Of a stretch of 64,000 nucleotides of DNA, positions 44,879 through 52,791 are shown piece after piece. Under the pieces are notes generated by a model, which worked only from the letters and a program-made list of their open reading frames with translations, ran no database searches and was not told the origin of the DNA. The first letter of the stretch is position 1. Every line of letters begins with the position of its first letter. Origin of the DNA: Candidatus Saccharimonadota bacterium (GTDB taxonomy: Bacteria > Patescibacteriota > Saccharimonadia > Saccharimonadales > Saccharimonadaceae); the NCBI GenBank assembly GCA_028288995.1, contig JAQGHF010000003.1, forward strand, positions 124,001-188,000, in the 5' to 3' direction. The translations under genes and the position numbers were made by a program.

Positions 44879-46381
44879 TCAATACCCTGAAAAATGATCT
44901 GTCTTTATAAATCGACGATGTACCCCAAGCCTCTTAAGATAGTGTTTGGTCGAATCAACCATCACATTCGGTCCTGATATATAAAAAGTACGTTCAAGAT
45001 TATCCGAAATAAGCTCACTCAAAAGTTTTTCATCCAGCTGGGCGTGTCGGTAATTGTCACCCGTATTTACAGTGGTGACAATCGGCACAAACCTCACCCC
45101 AAATTGAGCCGCTTCATGAAACAATGCTTCATAGGCAATCTCGTTCGCAGACCCAACGACATAGATAAGTGTTATATCAACCTGCTGCTTTGAATCAATA
45201 ATATATTTCACCATACTTCGAAACGGTGTAATGCCAATGCCCCCGGCAATAAATGCAAGTTTCTTATTTTCTCGACCATTAAGCGTAAAGTTACCGGCAA
45301 GCTGACTGACATATATTTCATCCCCAATCCGCATCTGACTCAATCCGTATTTATAAGCGCTACTGGGATTATAGAACTTCACACCAAGTTGAACCGTCTC
45401 CTCGGTTGGCGATGAAGCGATAGTGAATGACCGTCGATTACCACGTGCATCAAATCCGATGTGAGGTAATGTCCATTCCATATATTGACCAGCTTTAAAC
45501 GTGAACCCATTACCTGGTGAAAATACATAGTTGTATACACGATCCGATATTTTCTGGATCCCTTGCAACCTAAGGCTTGTTTTAAATTTTGGTGACACAA
45601 TAAATGCAAACACATTGCCAATCAGCAAGGCAATCTCAGCATATATCACCACCGGTCCCACCTTCCACGCTTCAGCATAGAAAATTGCGACGACGACCGC
45701 AAAGACCACCTGCAAGCTCCTTCGTGGAGGCATTGTTGCTGGCTCCGTCAGCATGATTGTTCCCAGAAAAATCAGTGGTGATGCAATCAATACACTCTGT
45801 ATGTTTGCAAGCACCGGAACACCCGTCGCTACAAATGTAATAACTTGCAGTGCTATTGCGGTGGTCGCAAATGCAATAAGCATCGAGAACCGTCGTATCT
45901 TACGAACTACCAATAATCCAAACACGAGGGTAAAAGGCCATAGCGCACTATTCCCTACCCACCACGAGGCTGTTTCGATATTCAGTATTCCAACAAGTCC
46001 AACGGCAAACGCAGCAGGGTTAAAAATGTGTTTCCCACGCCACGCAATTAAATATTTTGAAGCACTTGATACGATACCGACTACCCCTAGCGTTACTGCC
46101 CCAAGCACCGAATTCGCCATTGGAAAAATAAGAAAGATAATGAGTGCCGTAATCAACCATGACTCCGCATTGAACGGACGTCTCCAAATTTTTGCCATCA
46201 CAAATTCAGTCACTAAACAGGCTGCACCCAATACGCCGATTGAAAAAATCATGTGCAAAGGATCCATTGGAAGTCTGCCAATGACAGCAAGAAAAATAGC
46301 TATAAAACTAATGACACCAAGTCCATATACCAACAGGCGATACATCGTAACTCTATTTAAGAGCGAATCAATACTATTCAT
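44879..46381 (-). CDS. RnfD/NqrB-like membrane domain fused to a ferredoxin-NADP reductase-type flavoprotein
   Basis: 500 aa. Residues about 1-265 form eight to ten helices with RnfD/NqrB features (GKHIFNPAAFAV and LTEPATMPPRR, the counterpart of the TDPxTxP loop). Residues about 270-370 form an FAD-binding barrel (RRSFTIASSP) and about 375-500 an NAD(P)-binding domain (GGIGITPFRSM, TFYISGPNVMV). This single protein could take electrons from NAD(P)H to flavin and across the membrane. The FMN-binding protein encoded just upstream is the probable outside acceptor. The extreme 3' end is duplicated at 43173-43235. Confidence 0.82.
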   Translation of the reverse strand: MNSIDSLLNRVTMYRLLVYGLGVISFIAIFLAVIGRLPMDPLHMIFSIGVLGAACLVTEFVMAKIWRRPFNAESWLITALIIFLIFPMANSVLGAVTLGVVGIVSSASKYLIAWRGKHIFNPAAFAVGLVGILNIETASWWVGNSALWPFTLVFGLLVVRKIRRFSMLIAFATTAIALQVITFVATGVPVLANIQSVLIASPLIFLGTIMLTEPATMPPRRSLQVVFAVVVAIFYAEAWKVGPVVIYAEIALLIGNVFAFIVSPKFKTSLRLQGIQKISDRVYNYVFSPGNGFTFKAGQYMEWTLPHIGFDARGNRRSFTIASSPTEETVQLGVKFYNPSSAYKYGLSQMRIGDEIYVSQLAGNFTLNGRENKKLAFIAGGIGITPFRSMVKYIIDSKQQVDITLIYVVGSANEIAYEALFHEAAQFGVRFVPIVTTVNTGDNYRHAQLDEKLLSELISDNLERTFYISGPNVMVDSTKHYLKRLGVHRRFIKTDHFSGY

Positions 46382-46402
46382 GACCGTTTACTCGCCCCGA
46401 GG

Positions 46403-46915
46403 CTAAGCCTTAGCCTCAGCTTGAATCTTTGCAACCGCATCGTCAAAACCCTGTGTCGTGTCTGATGCACCAGCAATATAGGACAGCGAGAGACTCGAAA
46501 TACTCTTACCGGTTACATGCGATTTATAACTCGATGTGAACGCCTGTTGATACTGTGCAGACTCACCGTTACCTTCACTATTTTTAACATTCGAGTCCGT
46601 AATAATACCATTCTGCAAGGTGAGGCTCACTTGAATATCTTCACTACCGTGCGGAACGTAGTAGCTACTCGTTGCAGTGTAGGTTCCATCTTTATAGGTT
46701 GTGCTCGTCGCTGTATTCGTGGAAGGCTGAGCTGTTGTTGTGGCGCTCGTAGATACATTTGAACTTGTTGCCATTGGCGTCACTATACTAGCCGATCCAG
46801 CCGCTTGCTGAGCCTTTGTCACATTACTCGCAATCAATAACATTACCACAGCAAAAGTCACCACAACCGCTGAGGTTACTTTTAATTTAGTATTTTTTGG
46901 TTTTTCTGGAGGCAT
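46403..46915 (-). CDS. Extracytosolic FMN-binding domain protein (RnfG/NqrC-like)
   Basis: 170 aa. N-terminal anchor (about 12-30), a Ser/Thr-rich stalk (about 40-72) and an FMN-binding domain (about 73-165): DGTYTATSSYYVPHGSEDIQVSLTLQNGIITD, then SYIAGASDTTQGFDDAV. In ApbE-modified proteins the last motif is SGATxTS with FMN on the Thr; here Ser stands in that place (AGAS, Ser151), so covalent flavinylation may be on Ser or lost. 21 bp upstream of the membrane reductase gene and on the same strand. No ApbE is in the window. Confidence 0.82.
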   Translation of the reverse strand: MPPEKPKNTKLKVTSAVVVTFAVVMLLIASNVTKAQQAAGSASIVTPMATSSNVSTSATTTAQPSTNTATSTTYKDGTYTATSSYYVPHGSEDIQVSLTLQNGIITDSNVKNSEGNGESAQYQQAFTSSYKSHVTGKSISSLSLSYIAGASDTTQGFDDAVAKIQAEAKA

Positions 46916-47004
46916 ACTTGTTCCTAATAATGATGTAATTGTTCTTATAGTAATAGTAAATGCTTAAATTTAGTTGAGCTTTCTGCAGGTATATCGTCAA
47001 ATAA

Positions 47005-47029
47005 AAAGATCTTCAGTTCAAAGATCTTT
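47005..47029. terminator. Terminator after the glycine-zipper gene
   Basis: 9-bp stem aaagatctt / aagatcttt with a 7-nt loop, followed on the minus strand by a T-rich run (TTTTTATTT). It lies about 90 nt past the stop of the minus-strand gene at 47117. Confidence 0.65.
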
Positions 47030-47116
47030 AAGTATAATCATCTCGGCTCACCACAATCGAGGAGGTTATAACTACAATTAAGCAGGATTTTGCAGTTATC
47101 TAAGTTATCCGATAAG

Positions 47117-48286
47117 TCAACGACTTGCCGTCGCATGTGAAGAACGACTAGTGTTTGTCGTATCCGTACTGTGCCCAGTGGCAACTTGTATAGTGGCGAT
47201 CGTAAATATACCCCACCAAAACAGCCATAAAATAGAAACTATTATTTTGATGGAGATGTGTGGGTGTCTAAAGTACTTAAACCACAAAAACACACCGACT
47301 GGCGTAATGACAACAAACATCAAAATCAAAAACCATGCTCTTTGATAGAAAGGTCTAAGTTGCTTAGGTTCTTTTGCTACCGGTTCGACAATAGCTTTGG
47401 CTACACTAGCCGGCTTAACAGCTTCTAACACCTGGTAGTTCTGCTTTTTAACTTCTACTATTTTTTGAGACTCTAAAGATTTTGCACCTATACGTTCTAG
47501 CCTCTCTTGTTTCTTAACCCCTGCTGATTGCTTGGCTTTTTCTATCCTCGCAGCTCGTTGGTCCTTTATTCGCTGTGATCTTTTTTTGTAGTACTCGCCT
47601 TTTTGCTCTTTCCAGTCTTTTTCCAAAGTAGACTTCTGACTCTGTAATTCTTGTAGTTCTTCGGCCGTCTTTGTCAAACCTATGCTGTCATCCGCACTAG
47701 CAAGCCGTGCCAATAAGTCAGTCATGTACTTCTCGTTGCTTATCGCGTGTTTCTGATAATCGTGAGATGTATTCATTACGGTTTCTACGAAATTGCGCAC
47801 AAGTTGCTCATTAGTAATCGGAAACGTTGCTGCTATATAACCACCGTCACCGCTGACACTAATCTCTACTTTTCTATCATCATGCACCTTTGTGTTCGTT
47901 TGTTGATGCTTTTGAGCGGCACCGCCTATGACAGCACCGAGTGGTCCCGCTATAAGCCCGCCAGCTACGACCCTCGTAAGTGTTGGACGCGATCCTCCAC
48001 CAGTAGTAGTTGTATAGACGTCACCACTTATACTAAATTGAACGTCTATCGATGACGTAAAGGATATTGCTCTACTGCCAGACTTTGTTATATGGTCACG
48101 ATACAGATCTATGTAACCTAGCTTGGCTATATGACCTTTTTTATCAATGAGGGATTTAAGCTCAACGACACGGCTATTTTCCTGTAGCTTCATCGTGGCT
48201 TTTTTCAGCACTTTAATGCCACGCTTATATTCTTTACGCATTGTTTTATAAGTTTGCTTGTCTAGCATCTCTTGTTCGCCGCTCAT
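47117..48286 (-). CDS. Membrane protein with PH-like domain, glycine zipper and coiled coil
   Basis: 389 aa. An N-terminal region that may be a bacterial PH-like domain (IDLYRDHITKSGSRAISFTSSIDVQFS, about 55-90) is interrupted by a glycine-zipper (VVAGGLIAGPLGAVIGGAA, about 105-125). A long basic coiled coil (about 205-290) and two C-terminal helices (about 327-348 and 355-375) follow. AGGAGG lies 10 nt before the ATG. No named family recognised; such phage-resistance- or stress-like architectures are common next to defence genes. It lies just outside the tRNA-linked island. Confidence 0.55.
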   Translation of the reverse strand: MSGEQEMLDKQTYKTMRKEYKRGIKVLKKATMKLQENSRVVELKSLIDKKGHIAKLGYIDLYRDHITKSGSRAISFTSSIDVQFSISGDVYTTTTGGGSRPTLTRVVAGGLIAGPLGAVIGGAAQKHQQTNTKVHDDRKVEISVSGDGGYIAATFPITNEQLVRNFVETVMNTSHDYQKHAISNEKYMTDLLARLASADDSIGLTKTAEELQELQSQKSTLEKDWKEQKGEYYKKRSQRIKDQRAARIEKAKQSAGVKKQERLERIGAKSLESQKIVEVKKQNYQVLEAVKPASVAKAIVEPVAKEPKQLRPFYQRAWFLILMFVVITPVGVFLWFKYFRHPHISIKIIVSILWLFWWGIFTIATIQVATGHSTDTTNTSRSSHATASR

Positions 48287-48327
48287 TATGACTTAGCCTC
48301 CTGGCAGTTAGTAATGATTGTGACCAA

Positions 48328-48363
48328 CACCAAGGCTCGCCACACGCGACAGGTCGCTTGGTG
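48328..48363. other. Nested inverted repeat in the leader of the glycine-zipper gene
   Basis: caccaag ... cttggtg (7 bp) enclosing gcgac-ag-gtcgc (5 bp), between the promoter -10 (48367-48372) and the AGGAGG site. Likely an mRNA leader structure. Confidence 0.45.
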
Positions 48364-48366
48364 AAT

Positions 48367-48390
48367 ATTATACAATAGTAGTCTGCAAGT
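48367..48390 (-). promoter_or_regulatory. Promoter of the glycine-zipper gene
   Basis: Minus strand TATAAT (48367-48372) with TTCGCA 18 nt upstream. Transcription would begin just before the nested hairpin of the leader. Confidence 0.45.
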
Positions 48391-48420
48391 TGCGAAGTTC
48401 AGCCAGTTCTCCCAACGTAT

Positions 48421-48465
48421 AGAAAAAGTCCCAGACCAAAAGGTCTAAGGCTTTTTCTATGGCTC
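48421..48465 (-). repeat. Diverged copy of the tRNA-Asn 3' end plus terminator (attL-like)
   Basis: 45 nt that match 52624-52668 at all but two positions. It contains the hairpin ccagacc/ggtct with flanking agaaaaag/ctttttct and ends in the last bases of tRNA-Asn (GAGCCA on the minus strand). It bounds the methylase/Z1 island on the left; sequence beyond it differs. Confidence 0.75.
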
Positions 48466-48531
48466 ACGGTCATGAACGTACTGCGAACAAAAGTTGCAGC
48501 ATAATATCTTGCTTGAGTCCTGACACAAGCT

Positions 48532-49032
48532 CTAGGTACTCTCTTCTAGTCCAATCGCTATACGTTCGTCGGTCCAATCTATCGCTTGAGACTCTGCTAA
48601 AAACAACTTTGATGGAAAATCGCTATAAGCAACTTTGAAGCGTAATTTTCCGTCAGAACCCTTAATGGTATATTTTTCTCTAGGCCTACGGGACACTCTG
48701 ATCCACTCGCTATCGCCATGAATATCATCTAAGACATACTTCAGCTCCCTAAAACTGAGGCAAGCAATACCATCTTTATCGCATACAAGAGCAACGTATA
48801 CACGTCCAAACTCATTTTCCATTTTTTTAATTTCATCTTGGTGTTCTTTTGTAAAACTAAACGTCCACGGTGTAAGACGACTCGTTGAATGTTTAATGTA
48901 TAGACCTATCTTGCCGTCAATTACGTAGGACGATCTACTAGGAGATTCGTAGGACCGTATGCTAGCATCCCTTCCGTCAAGGGCGATTTTCGTAAGAACT
49001 GCGCCATGATAGAACTCAAATTCGTGAATCAT
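48532..49032 (-). CDS. Putative nuclease or effector of the methylase/Z1 system
   Basis: 166 aa. The order D-x-x-IRSYESPSRSSYVIDGKIGLYIKHST resembles a restriction-endonuclease-like core (an acidic residue then xIKxS), followed by WTFSF...HQDEI and a second beta region (RVYVALVCDKDGIACLSF). I do not recognise a named family; small proteins of this type recur behind Z1 genes. It starts 4 bp after the Z1 gene on the same strand, so it is probably the third member of the system. Confidence 0.5.
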   Translation of the reverse strand: MIHEFEFYHGAVLTKIALDGRDASIRSYESPSRSSYVIDGKIGLYIKHSTSRLTPWTFSFTKEHQDEIKKMENEFGRVYVALVCDKDGIACLSFRELKYVLDDIHGDSEWIRVSRRPREKYTIKGSDGKLRFKVAYSDFPSKLFLAESQAIDWTDERIAIGLEEST

Positions 49033-49036
49033 ATGT

Positions 49037-50923
49037 TTACGCTTTTGTGCCTATATTCTTAATGAATCGAATATTACCGATAGTTGGCGTGTATTTATAG
49101 AAAACCCTAGCTTTACCATCTTGGTTCTTAAAGACTTTAATGTGGTGAATTGCTTCCGGGAATCGTTCTTTCTCGATCTCACCGGTACCGATAAAGCCCC
49201 TTGCCCTGATAATTTGCTCAGTATCCGCACTAGAATAATTGTCACCTAATAGCGTGGTCTTATGGATAGCTATTGAATTAGATCCGAATGGACTAAATTG
49301 TTCAATAAACTGTAGGACATACTCGGGTAAACTATTATCACCGACAACACGCGCTATATCACGAAGCTTAGACATACTAGCACCCGTGCCTTCAATAACA
49401 TCATCAACGTCTGTTGTGTAATCAAACATACTCCAGCTCATTTCACCACTATCGAGAGCAACAGTAGCCTTATCTATACTGTTTGATGCCGCAGCTGAAA
49501 CGCGTCGATCCTCGAGCCATATAGGACTACCCTTTCCCGCCCTAATAAAGCTGAGTGAAAGTTTGTGAAATACAAAACACTTTTGCCAATCAAAATATAA
49601 GTGCTCTGGGATATGAAGCTCAAAGTACTTCAAGTAATCACCTCGATTTCCAAACATCCTAGCTCTCTGGATATATGTATCTTGCTGAAGTTTGTGCTTA
49701 ACGTCTCTAGTGAAAAACATAGACAGTAAGTTATCGAAGGTTATACCACGCGACACAATATTTCCGCCGATCGCTATAGTGAATAGCGTAGAAGGTTCCG
49801 TTGCACGTCCATAATCTACAGTCTTTTTATCAGCGTTACTGTTCATTACGATAATATCGTTTTGATCAATATGGCCTATGATATACTTCGTTATTTCTTC
49901 TTCACTACCTGCATAGTTCTTTGCGGCAATATCGTATATCTGTTTCACGTAACTTTCAAAGTTATTGTGCTCAGTATCTCTCAAAACACTAAACATTTTA
50001 ACGACTTGCTTATAGTCCTGTTCGTGTGCAACCTTAATACCACTAGTATGGATCAACATACTGTAATTTTCAGGCTTATCATTAATATAAAGATTTAGAT
50101 ATGCAACATTCACCAGAAAACCGAAAAATGCATTTCTTAAATACTTTGGGTCATCACCCTCATCGGGCATAAGCGCTAGCTTATATTCCAAGTCACTTAA
50201 CCCCATGTCAGTTGTAGGAAAGAATACGTCTTGTCCTTTGTACTTAGGATGAGGCGGGAAATCGATCCACTTCTCGTTATCATTACCAAAAGTATTGTTA
50301 AGATCCAGCCTTGCGGGTGTAGCCGTTACGCCAATGTAGATACCTTCCTTGCCGAGCAACTTTCCTACAAGTTCATTAATTTTTGTTTTCTCGTCATTTG
50401 GCTTATTAACCTTGGCGTTTGGTGTTGCATAATCAGCCTCGTCGTCAATAATAAGCTTATCTTTAACATTGTCGATTTTAGCCAGAAGCTTTTTTAGATC
50501 TCCTGAATTCTTTTTACAAAATATAATCCACTTACTGTTACCGATTTTCACAGCGGGGTCTAAAATATCACTGAACTTCTTCGGAGCAGGATCAAGCCCT
50601 GACCTAAGAAATCGAGAAAGGTTTTGTTCGAGTAGCTGTACATTATCATTCAGGAGAAGAATGATGATTTTATGTCCCTCATCAAGTAGCCTTGCAGTTA
50701 AGGCAATCATCATACCAGTTTTCCCACTTTGTGGCTCACCATATATAACAAAAGATTGTGTTTGATGAGTGTGGATATTTTCAACAGCACCTTCTACGGC
50801 CTGCTTGATACTATCTGTATACATGCCCTGATCTTGTAACTCTTTGATACGTTTCTCGTATCGCGTTCCCCGGTCTAACAAAGCTTCGTCCTTGAAGTCT
50901 TCGATATTAAAACCGGTTGTCAT
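49037..50923 (-). CDS. Z1 domain-containing helicase-like ATPase (restriction-modification associated)
   Basis: 628 aa. Walker A GEPQSGKTGM (about 62-71), Walker B IIDDEADYA (about 158), motif III-like GVTATPARL, and the Z1 signature IGGNIVSRGITFDNLLSMFFTR followed by QQDTYIQRARMFGNRGDY, where motifs V and VI of a superfamily 2 helicase lie. Z1 proteins accompany DNA methylases in restriction-like defence systems and are thought to drive recognition or cleavage. It starts directly after the methylase stop (TAAATG). Confidence 0.85.
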   Translation of the reverse strand: MTTGFNIEDFKDEALLDRGTRYEKRIKELQDQGMYTDSIKQAVEGAVENIHTHQTQSFVIYGEPQSGKTGMMIALTARLLDEGHKIIILLLNDNVQLLEQNLSRFLRSGLDPAPKKFSDILDPAVKIGNSKWIIFCKKNSGDLKKLLAKIDNVKDKLIIDDEADYATPNAKVNKPNDEKTKINELVGKLLGKEGIYIGVTATPARLDLNNTFGNDNEKWIDFPPHPKYKGQDVFFPTTDMGLSDLEYKLALMPDEGDDPKYLRNAFFGFLVNVAYLNLYINDKPENYSMLIHTSGIKVAHEQDYKQVVKMFSVLRDTEHNNFESYVKQIYDIAAKNYAGSEEEITKYIIGHIDQNDIIVMNSNADKKTVDYGRATEPSTLFTIAIGGNIVSRGITFDNLLSMFFTRDVKHKLQQDTYIQRARMFGNRGDYLKYFELHIPEHLYFDWQKCFVFHKLSLSFIRAGKGSPIWLEDRRVSAAASNSIDKATVALDSGEMSWSMFDYTTDVDDVIEGTGASMSKLRDIARVVGDNSLPEYVLQFIEQFSPFGSNSIAIHKTTLLGDNYSSADTEQIIRARGFIGTGEIEKERFPEAIHHIKVFKNQDGKARVFYKYTPTIGNIRFIKNIGTKA

Positions 50924-52246
50924 TTAGATAGGCTTTCTCATAATAATTACGTATTCGTATTCATAGACTCTATGTCTATTTGGGTTCTTTAGTCCCGTAA
51001 ACTTTCCTGTACTAGAATCTCTCCAGGGCGCAATGACCTTACTCGAGATGTCTCTTTTGATGAAATCAACTGTTTCGAATCCTGCTTTAAGCATTTGCTC
51101 AACAGCAACCTCTGCATTTGTAATATTAACACCTTTTAGTGCGGTATTGCCAATTATTACGCCCGCTGTTCCTCCATCTTTCAAGCCTTTATACATTCGG
51201 TTGAAGACTTTCTTCATATCGATAAAATAATTAGCCACATCCCGAGCGAGTGATTTATTGATTTGCATCAAATCACCAACGATCTTTTCGGCAATCTCGC
51301 TATTCAAATCACCGATCTTTTTAGGTTTAGAACTAGTACCTATGAAGTCTCTTCTAAAATCAATAAACTCTTTAGTGAATTTATTATGCCAACTCTTGAA
51401 CTGACTTGAGTCACTACCAAACCAGAGCAAAGAGAGTTGGTGAAGATCAGCGTACTCATATGAGGTAACGTAAGGTGGCGAGGTAACAATCAGGTCAATA
51501 GTACCATCTTCAACTGGCCACTTCTTTGTAGAATCCGCTTGGTAAACTTTCGAGATATTGTTTATATTACCTGCTTGGTTTAAGGTTTCGTAGAAGAGCT
51601 CATTTTTTCTGATCATCTGCTTTAAATGCCTATTAATAGAGAGAAAAGGATCACTAATTTTCTTATTTTTATCAATAGTCGGTTTAATACTCTTCATCAG
51701 CCATCTTGATGAGTTCTTCAGGTTATGAGAGAAGGCACAAAGGTAAAAACGTTTTGCGTCTGAGCTGGTGATTGAACTAATAGCTCCGTAGATTCGATCA
51801 AGCTTTCCTAAAGTCTCATCATCAAACCAGTAATGAAGCCTGTCGTTGTGAGTAATAGTCTCTTTAAAATCAATGTTCTCGTATGCATCTAAAAATTGTT
51901 GATGAGATTTTTCTAGAATCTCAGGGTCAACGGGCGTTATCTTTGTTTGCGTAATCAACTTGGCAATAGGATTAATGTCAAAACCAATACCGCGTCTGCC
52001 ATTAAGCTTTGACTCCACAAGTGTCGTACCGCAGCCCCCGAATGGATCAACGACTAGGTCACCTTCAACTGTATATTGCTGAATTAACTTATCAACAAGT
52101 TGAGGTATGAACTTAGCGGGGTAACGATGATAGCTATGCGTTAAGGTCGATGTATTCGCCCTGCTCTCGTCGCTAAAAGACCATTCGTCACTTGCGACCA
52201 ATTTACTAAAATCCGGTGAAACATTCTTCATACTAACCATACCCAC
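50924..52246 (-). CDS. DNA methyltransferase (N4-cytosine/N6-adenine type)
   Basis: 440 aa. SAM-binding motif I is VVDPFGGCGTTLVES (about 65-79) and the catalytic motif IV is TSPPYVTSYEYADL (about 262-275), in the order motif I then IV. SPPY favours N4-cytosine methylation, though N6-adenine cannot be excluded. It heads an operon with the Z1 protein and the 166-aa protein. ATG 52231 is an alternative start. The region is AT-richer than its neighbours, a sign of transfer. Confidence 0.9.
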   Translation of the reverse strand: MGMVSMKNVSPDFSKLVASDEWSFSDESRANTSTLTHSYHRYPAKFIPQLVDKLIQQYTVEGDLVVDPFGGCGTTLVESKLNGRRGIGFDINPIAKLITQTKITPVDPEILEKSHQQFLDAYENIDFKETITHNDRLHYWFDDETLGKLDRIYGAISSITSSDAKRFYLCAFSHNLKNSSRWLMKSIKPTIDKNKKISDPFLSINRHLKQMIRKNELFYETLNQAGNINNISKVYQADSTKKWPVEDGTIDLIVTSPPYVTSYEYADLHQLSLLWFGSDSSQFKSWHNKFTKEFIDFRRDFIGTSSKPKKIGDLNSEIAEKIVGDLMQINKSLARDVANYFIDMKKVFNRMYKGLKDGGTAGVIIGNTALKGVNITNAEVAVEQMLKAGFETVDFIKRDISSKVIAPWRDSSTGKFTGLKNPNRHRVYEYEYVIIMRKPI

Positions 52247-52282
52247 GATAGCCGTAGTTTAGCATGATTTATATCTTGTATC

Positions 52283-52339
52283 CTACGGTTTTGACGACAT
52301 ATCATAAGCATTGTATGTCTCACCGGATATAAACCGTAG
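52283..52339. promoter_or_regulatory. Nested inverted repeats upstream of the methylase gene
   Basis: ctacggttt (52283-52291) pairs with aaaccgtag (52331-52339), enclosing gacata ... tatgtc. A related ccgtagttt copy is at 52252-52260, near the start codon. It could be the operator of the methylase operon. Confidence 0.4.
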
Positions 52340-52351
52340 TTGTAATAATTG

Positions 52352-52462
52352 CTACGTATCCTGTACGTCAGGTTTCTCGATCAACTTAGCTCTTTTAGAA
52401 CAAAGTTCTTCTATGATTTCCTTGCAATAAGCCTCATCATCTAGCCCCAGTGATTGGTACTC
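52352..52462 (-). pseudogene. Coding remnant, last 36 codons of a lost gene
   Basis: An open frame ending in TAG reads EYQSLGLDDEAYCKEIIEELC...VQDT with an in-frame stop just upstream and no start codon. The composition is that of a helical protein end. Its parent is unknown; it lies between the island and a stray copy of the tRNA-Asn 3' end, so it is probably debris of an earlier element. Confidence 0.35.
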
Positions 52463-52484
52463 TCAGAGGCTTCTTGTTCATCCC

Positions 52485-52502
52485 GGCTCCGACGGCTGGA
52501 CT
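52485..52502 (-). repeat. Stray 18-bp copy of the tRNA-Asn 3' end
   Basis: Eighteen bases identical to 52664-52681, that is, the 3' half of the T arm and acceptor stem of tRNA-Asn, 160 bp from the intact gene. Typical of an attachment-site scar. Confidence 0.65.
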
Positions 52503-52623
52503 ATCCAGATATAACATCGTCACGTTCAGAAAAGTAAACTTTCCCGCCCTGCTCCTCGTTATCGAACCGTAACCAAGCATCGCTTCGCGCTGCGGTTGCT
52601 GGTCGGGACTAGCGTGGGGAAAT
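52503..52623. other. Non-coding spacer between tRNA scar and terminator
   Basis: No convincing ORF, promoter or repeat. A GC-rich cgcttcgcgctgcggttgctgg stretch can form weak hairpins. Probably element debris. Confidence 0.3.
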
Positions 52624-52661
52624 AGAAAAAGCCCCAGACCATAAGGTCTAAGGCTTTTTCT
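52624..52661 (-). terminator. Terminator of tRNA-Asn (attR-like repeat)
   Basis: agaaaaagcc-ccagacc-ataa-ggtctaa-ggctttttct, a long stem with T tract directly after the tRNA on the minus strand. The same element, with two changes, is found at 48421. Confidence 0.8.
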
Positions 52662-52662
52662 A

Positions 52663-52737
52663 TGGCTCCGACGGCTGGACTCGAACCAGCAACCTCGAAG
52701 TTAACAGCTTCTTGCTCCACCATTGAGCTACGTCGGA
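52663..52737 (-). tRNA. tRNA-Asn (GTT), CCA encoded
   Basis: Minus strand TCCGACG acceptor pairing with CGTCGGA, D arm GCTC...GAGC, anticodon loop CTGTTAA with GTT, T arm GCTGG-TTCGAGT-CCAGC, discriminator G and an encoded CCA. Position 27-43 is an A-G mismatch; the other stems are fully paired. It is the insertion point of the adjacent island. Confidence 0.95.
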
Positions 52738-52791
52738 ATACAAAGGGTATTATACCTTTACCCCTGTCTGATAGTCAATATGGCGAGAGGA

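Noticed and set aside
47031-47100. Perfect GAGGAGGT with an upstream TATAAT on the plus strand, suggesting a small gene
   Set aside because: No ATG, GTG or TTG follows at a workable distance; the only frame is nine codons from an ATT. Possibly an RNA element, but not supportable as a gene.
48421-52668. Repeats considered as a CRISPR array or IS terminal repeats
   Set aside because: Only two long copies exist, 4.2 kb apart and in direct orientation, with tRNA sequence inside. No spacers and no transposase. They fit attachment sites.
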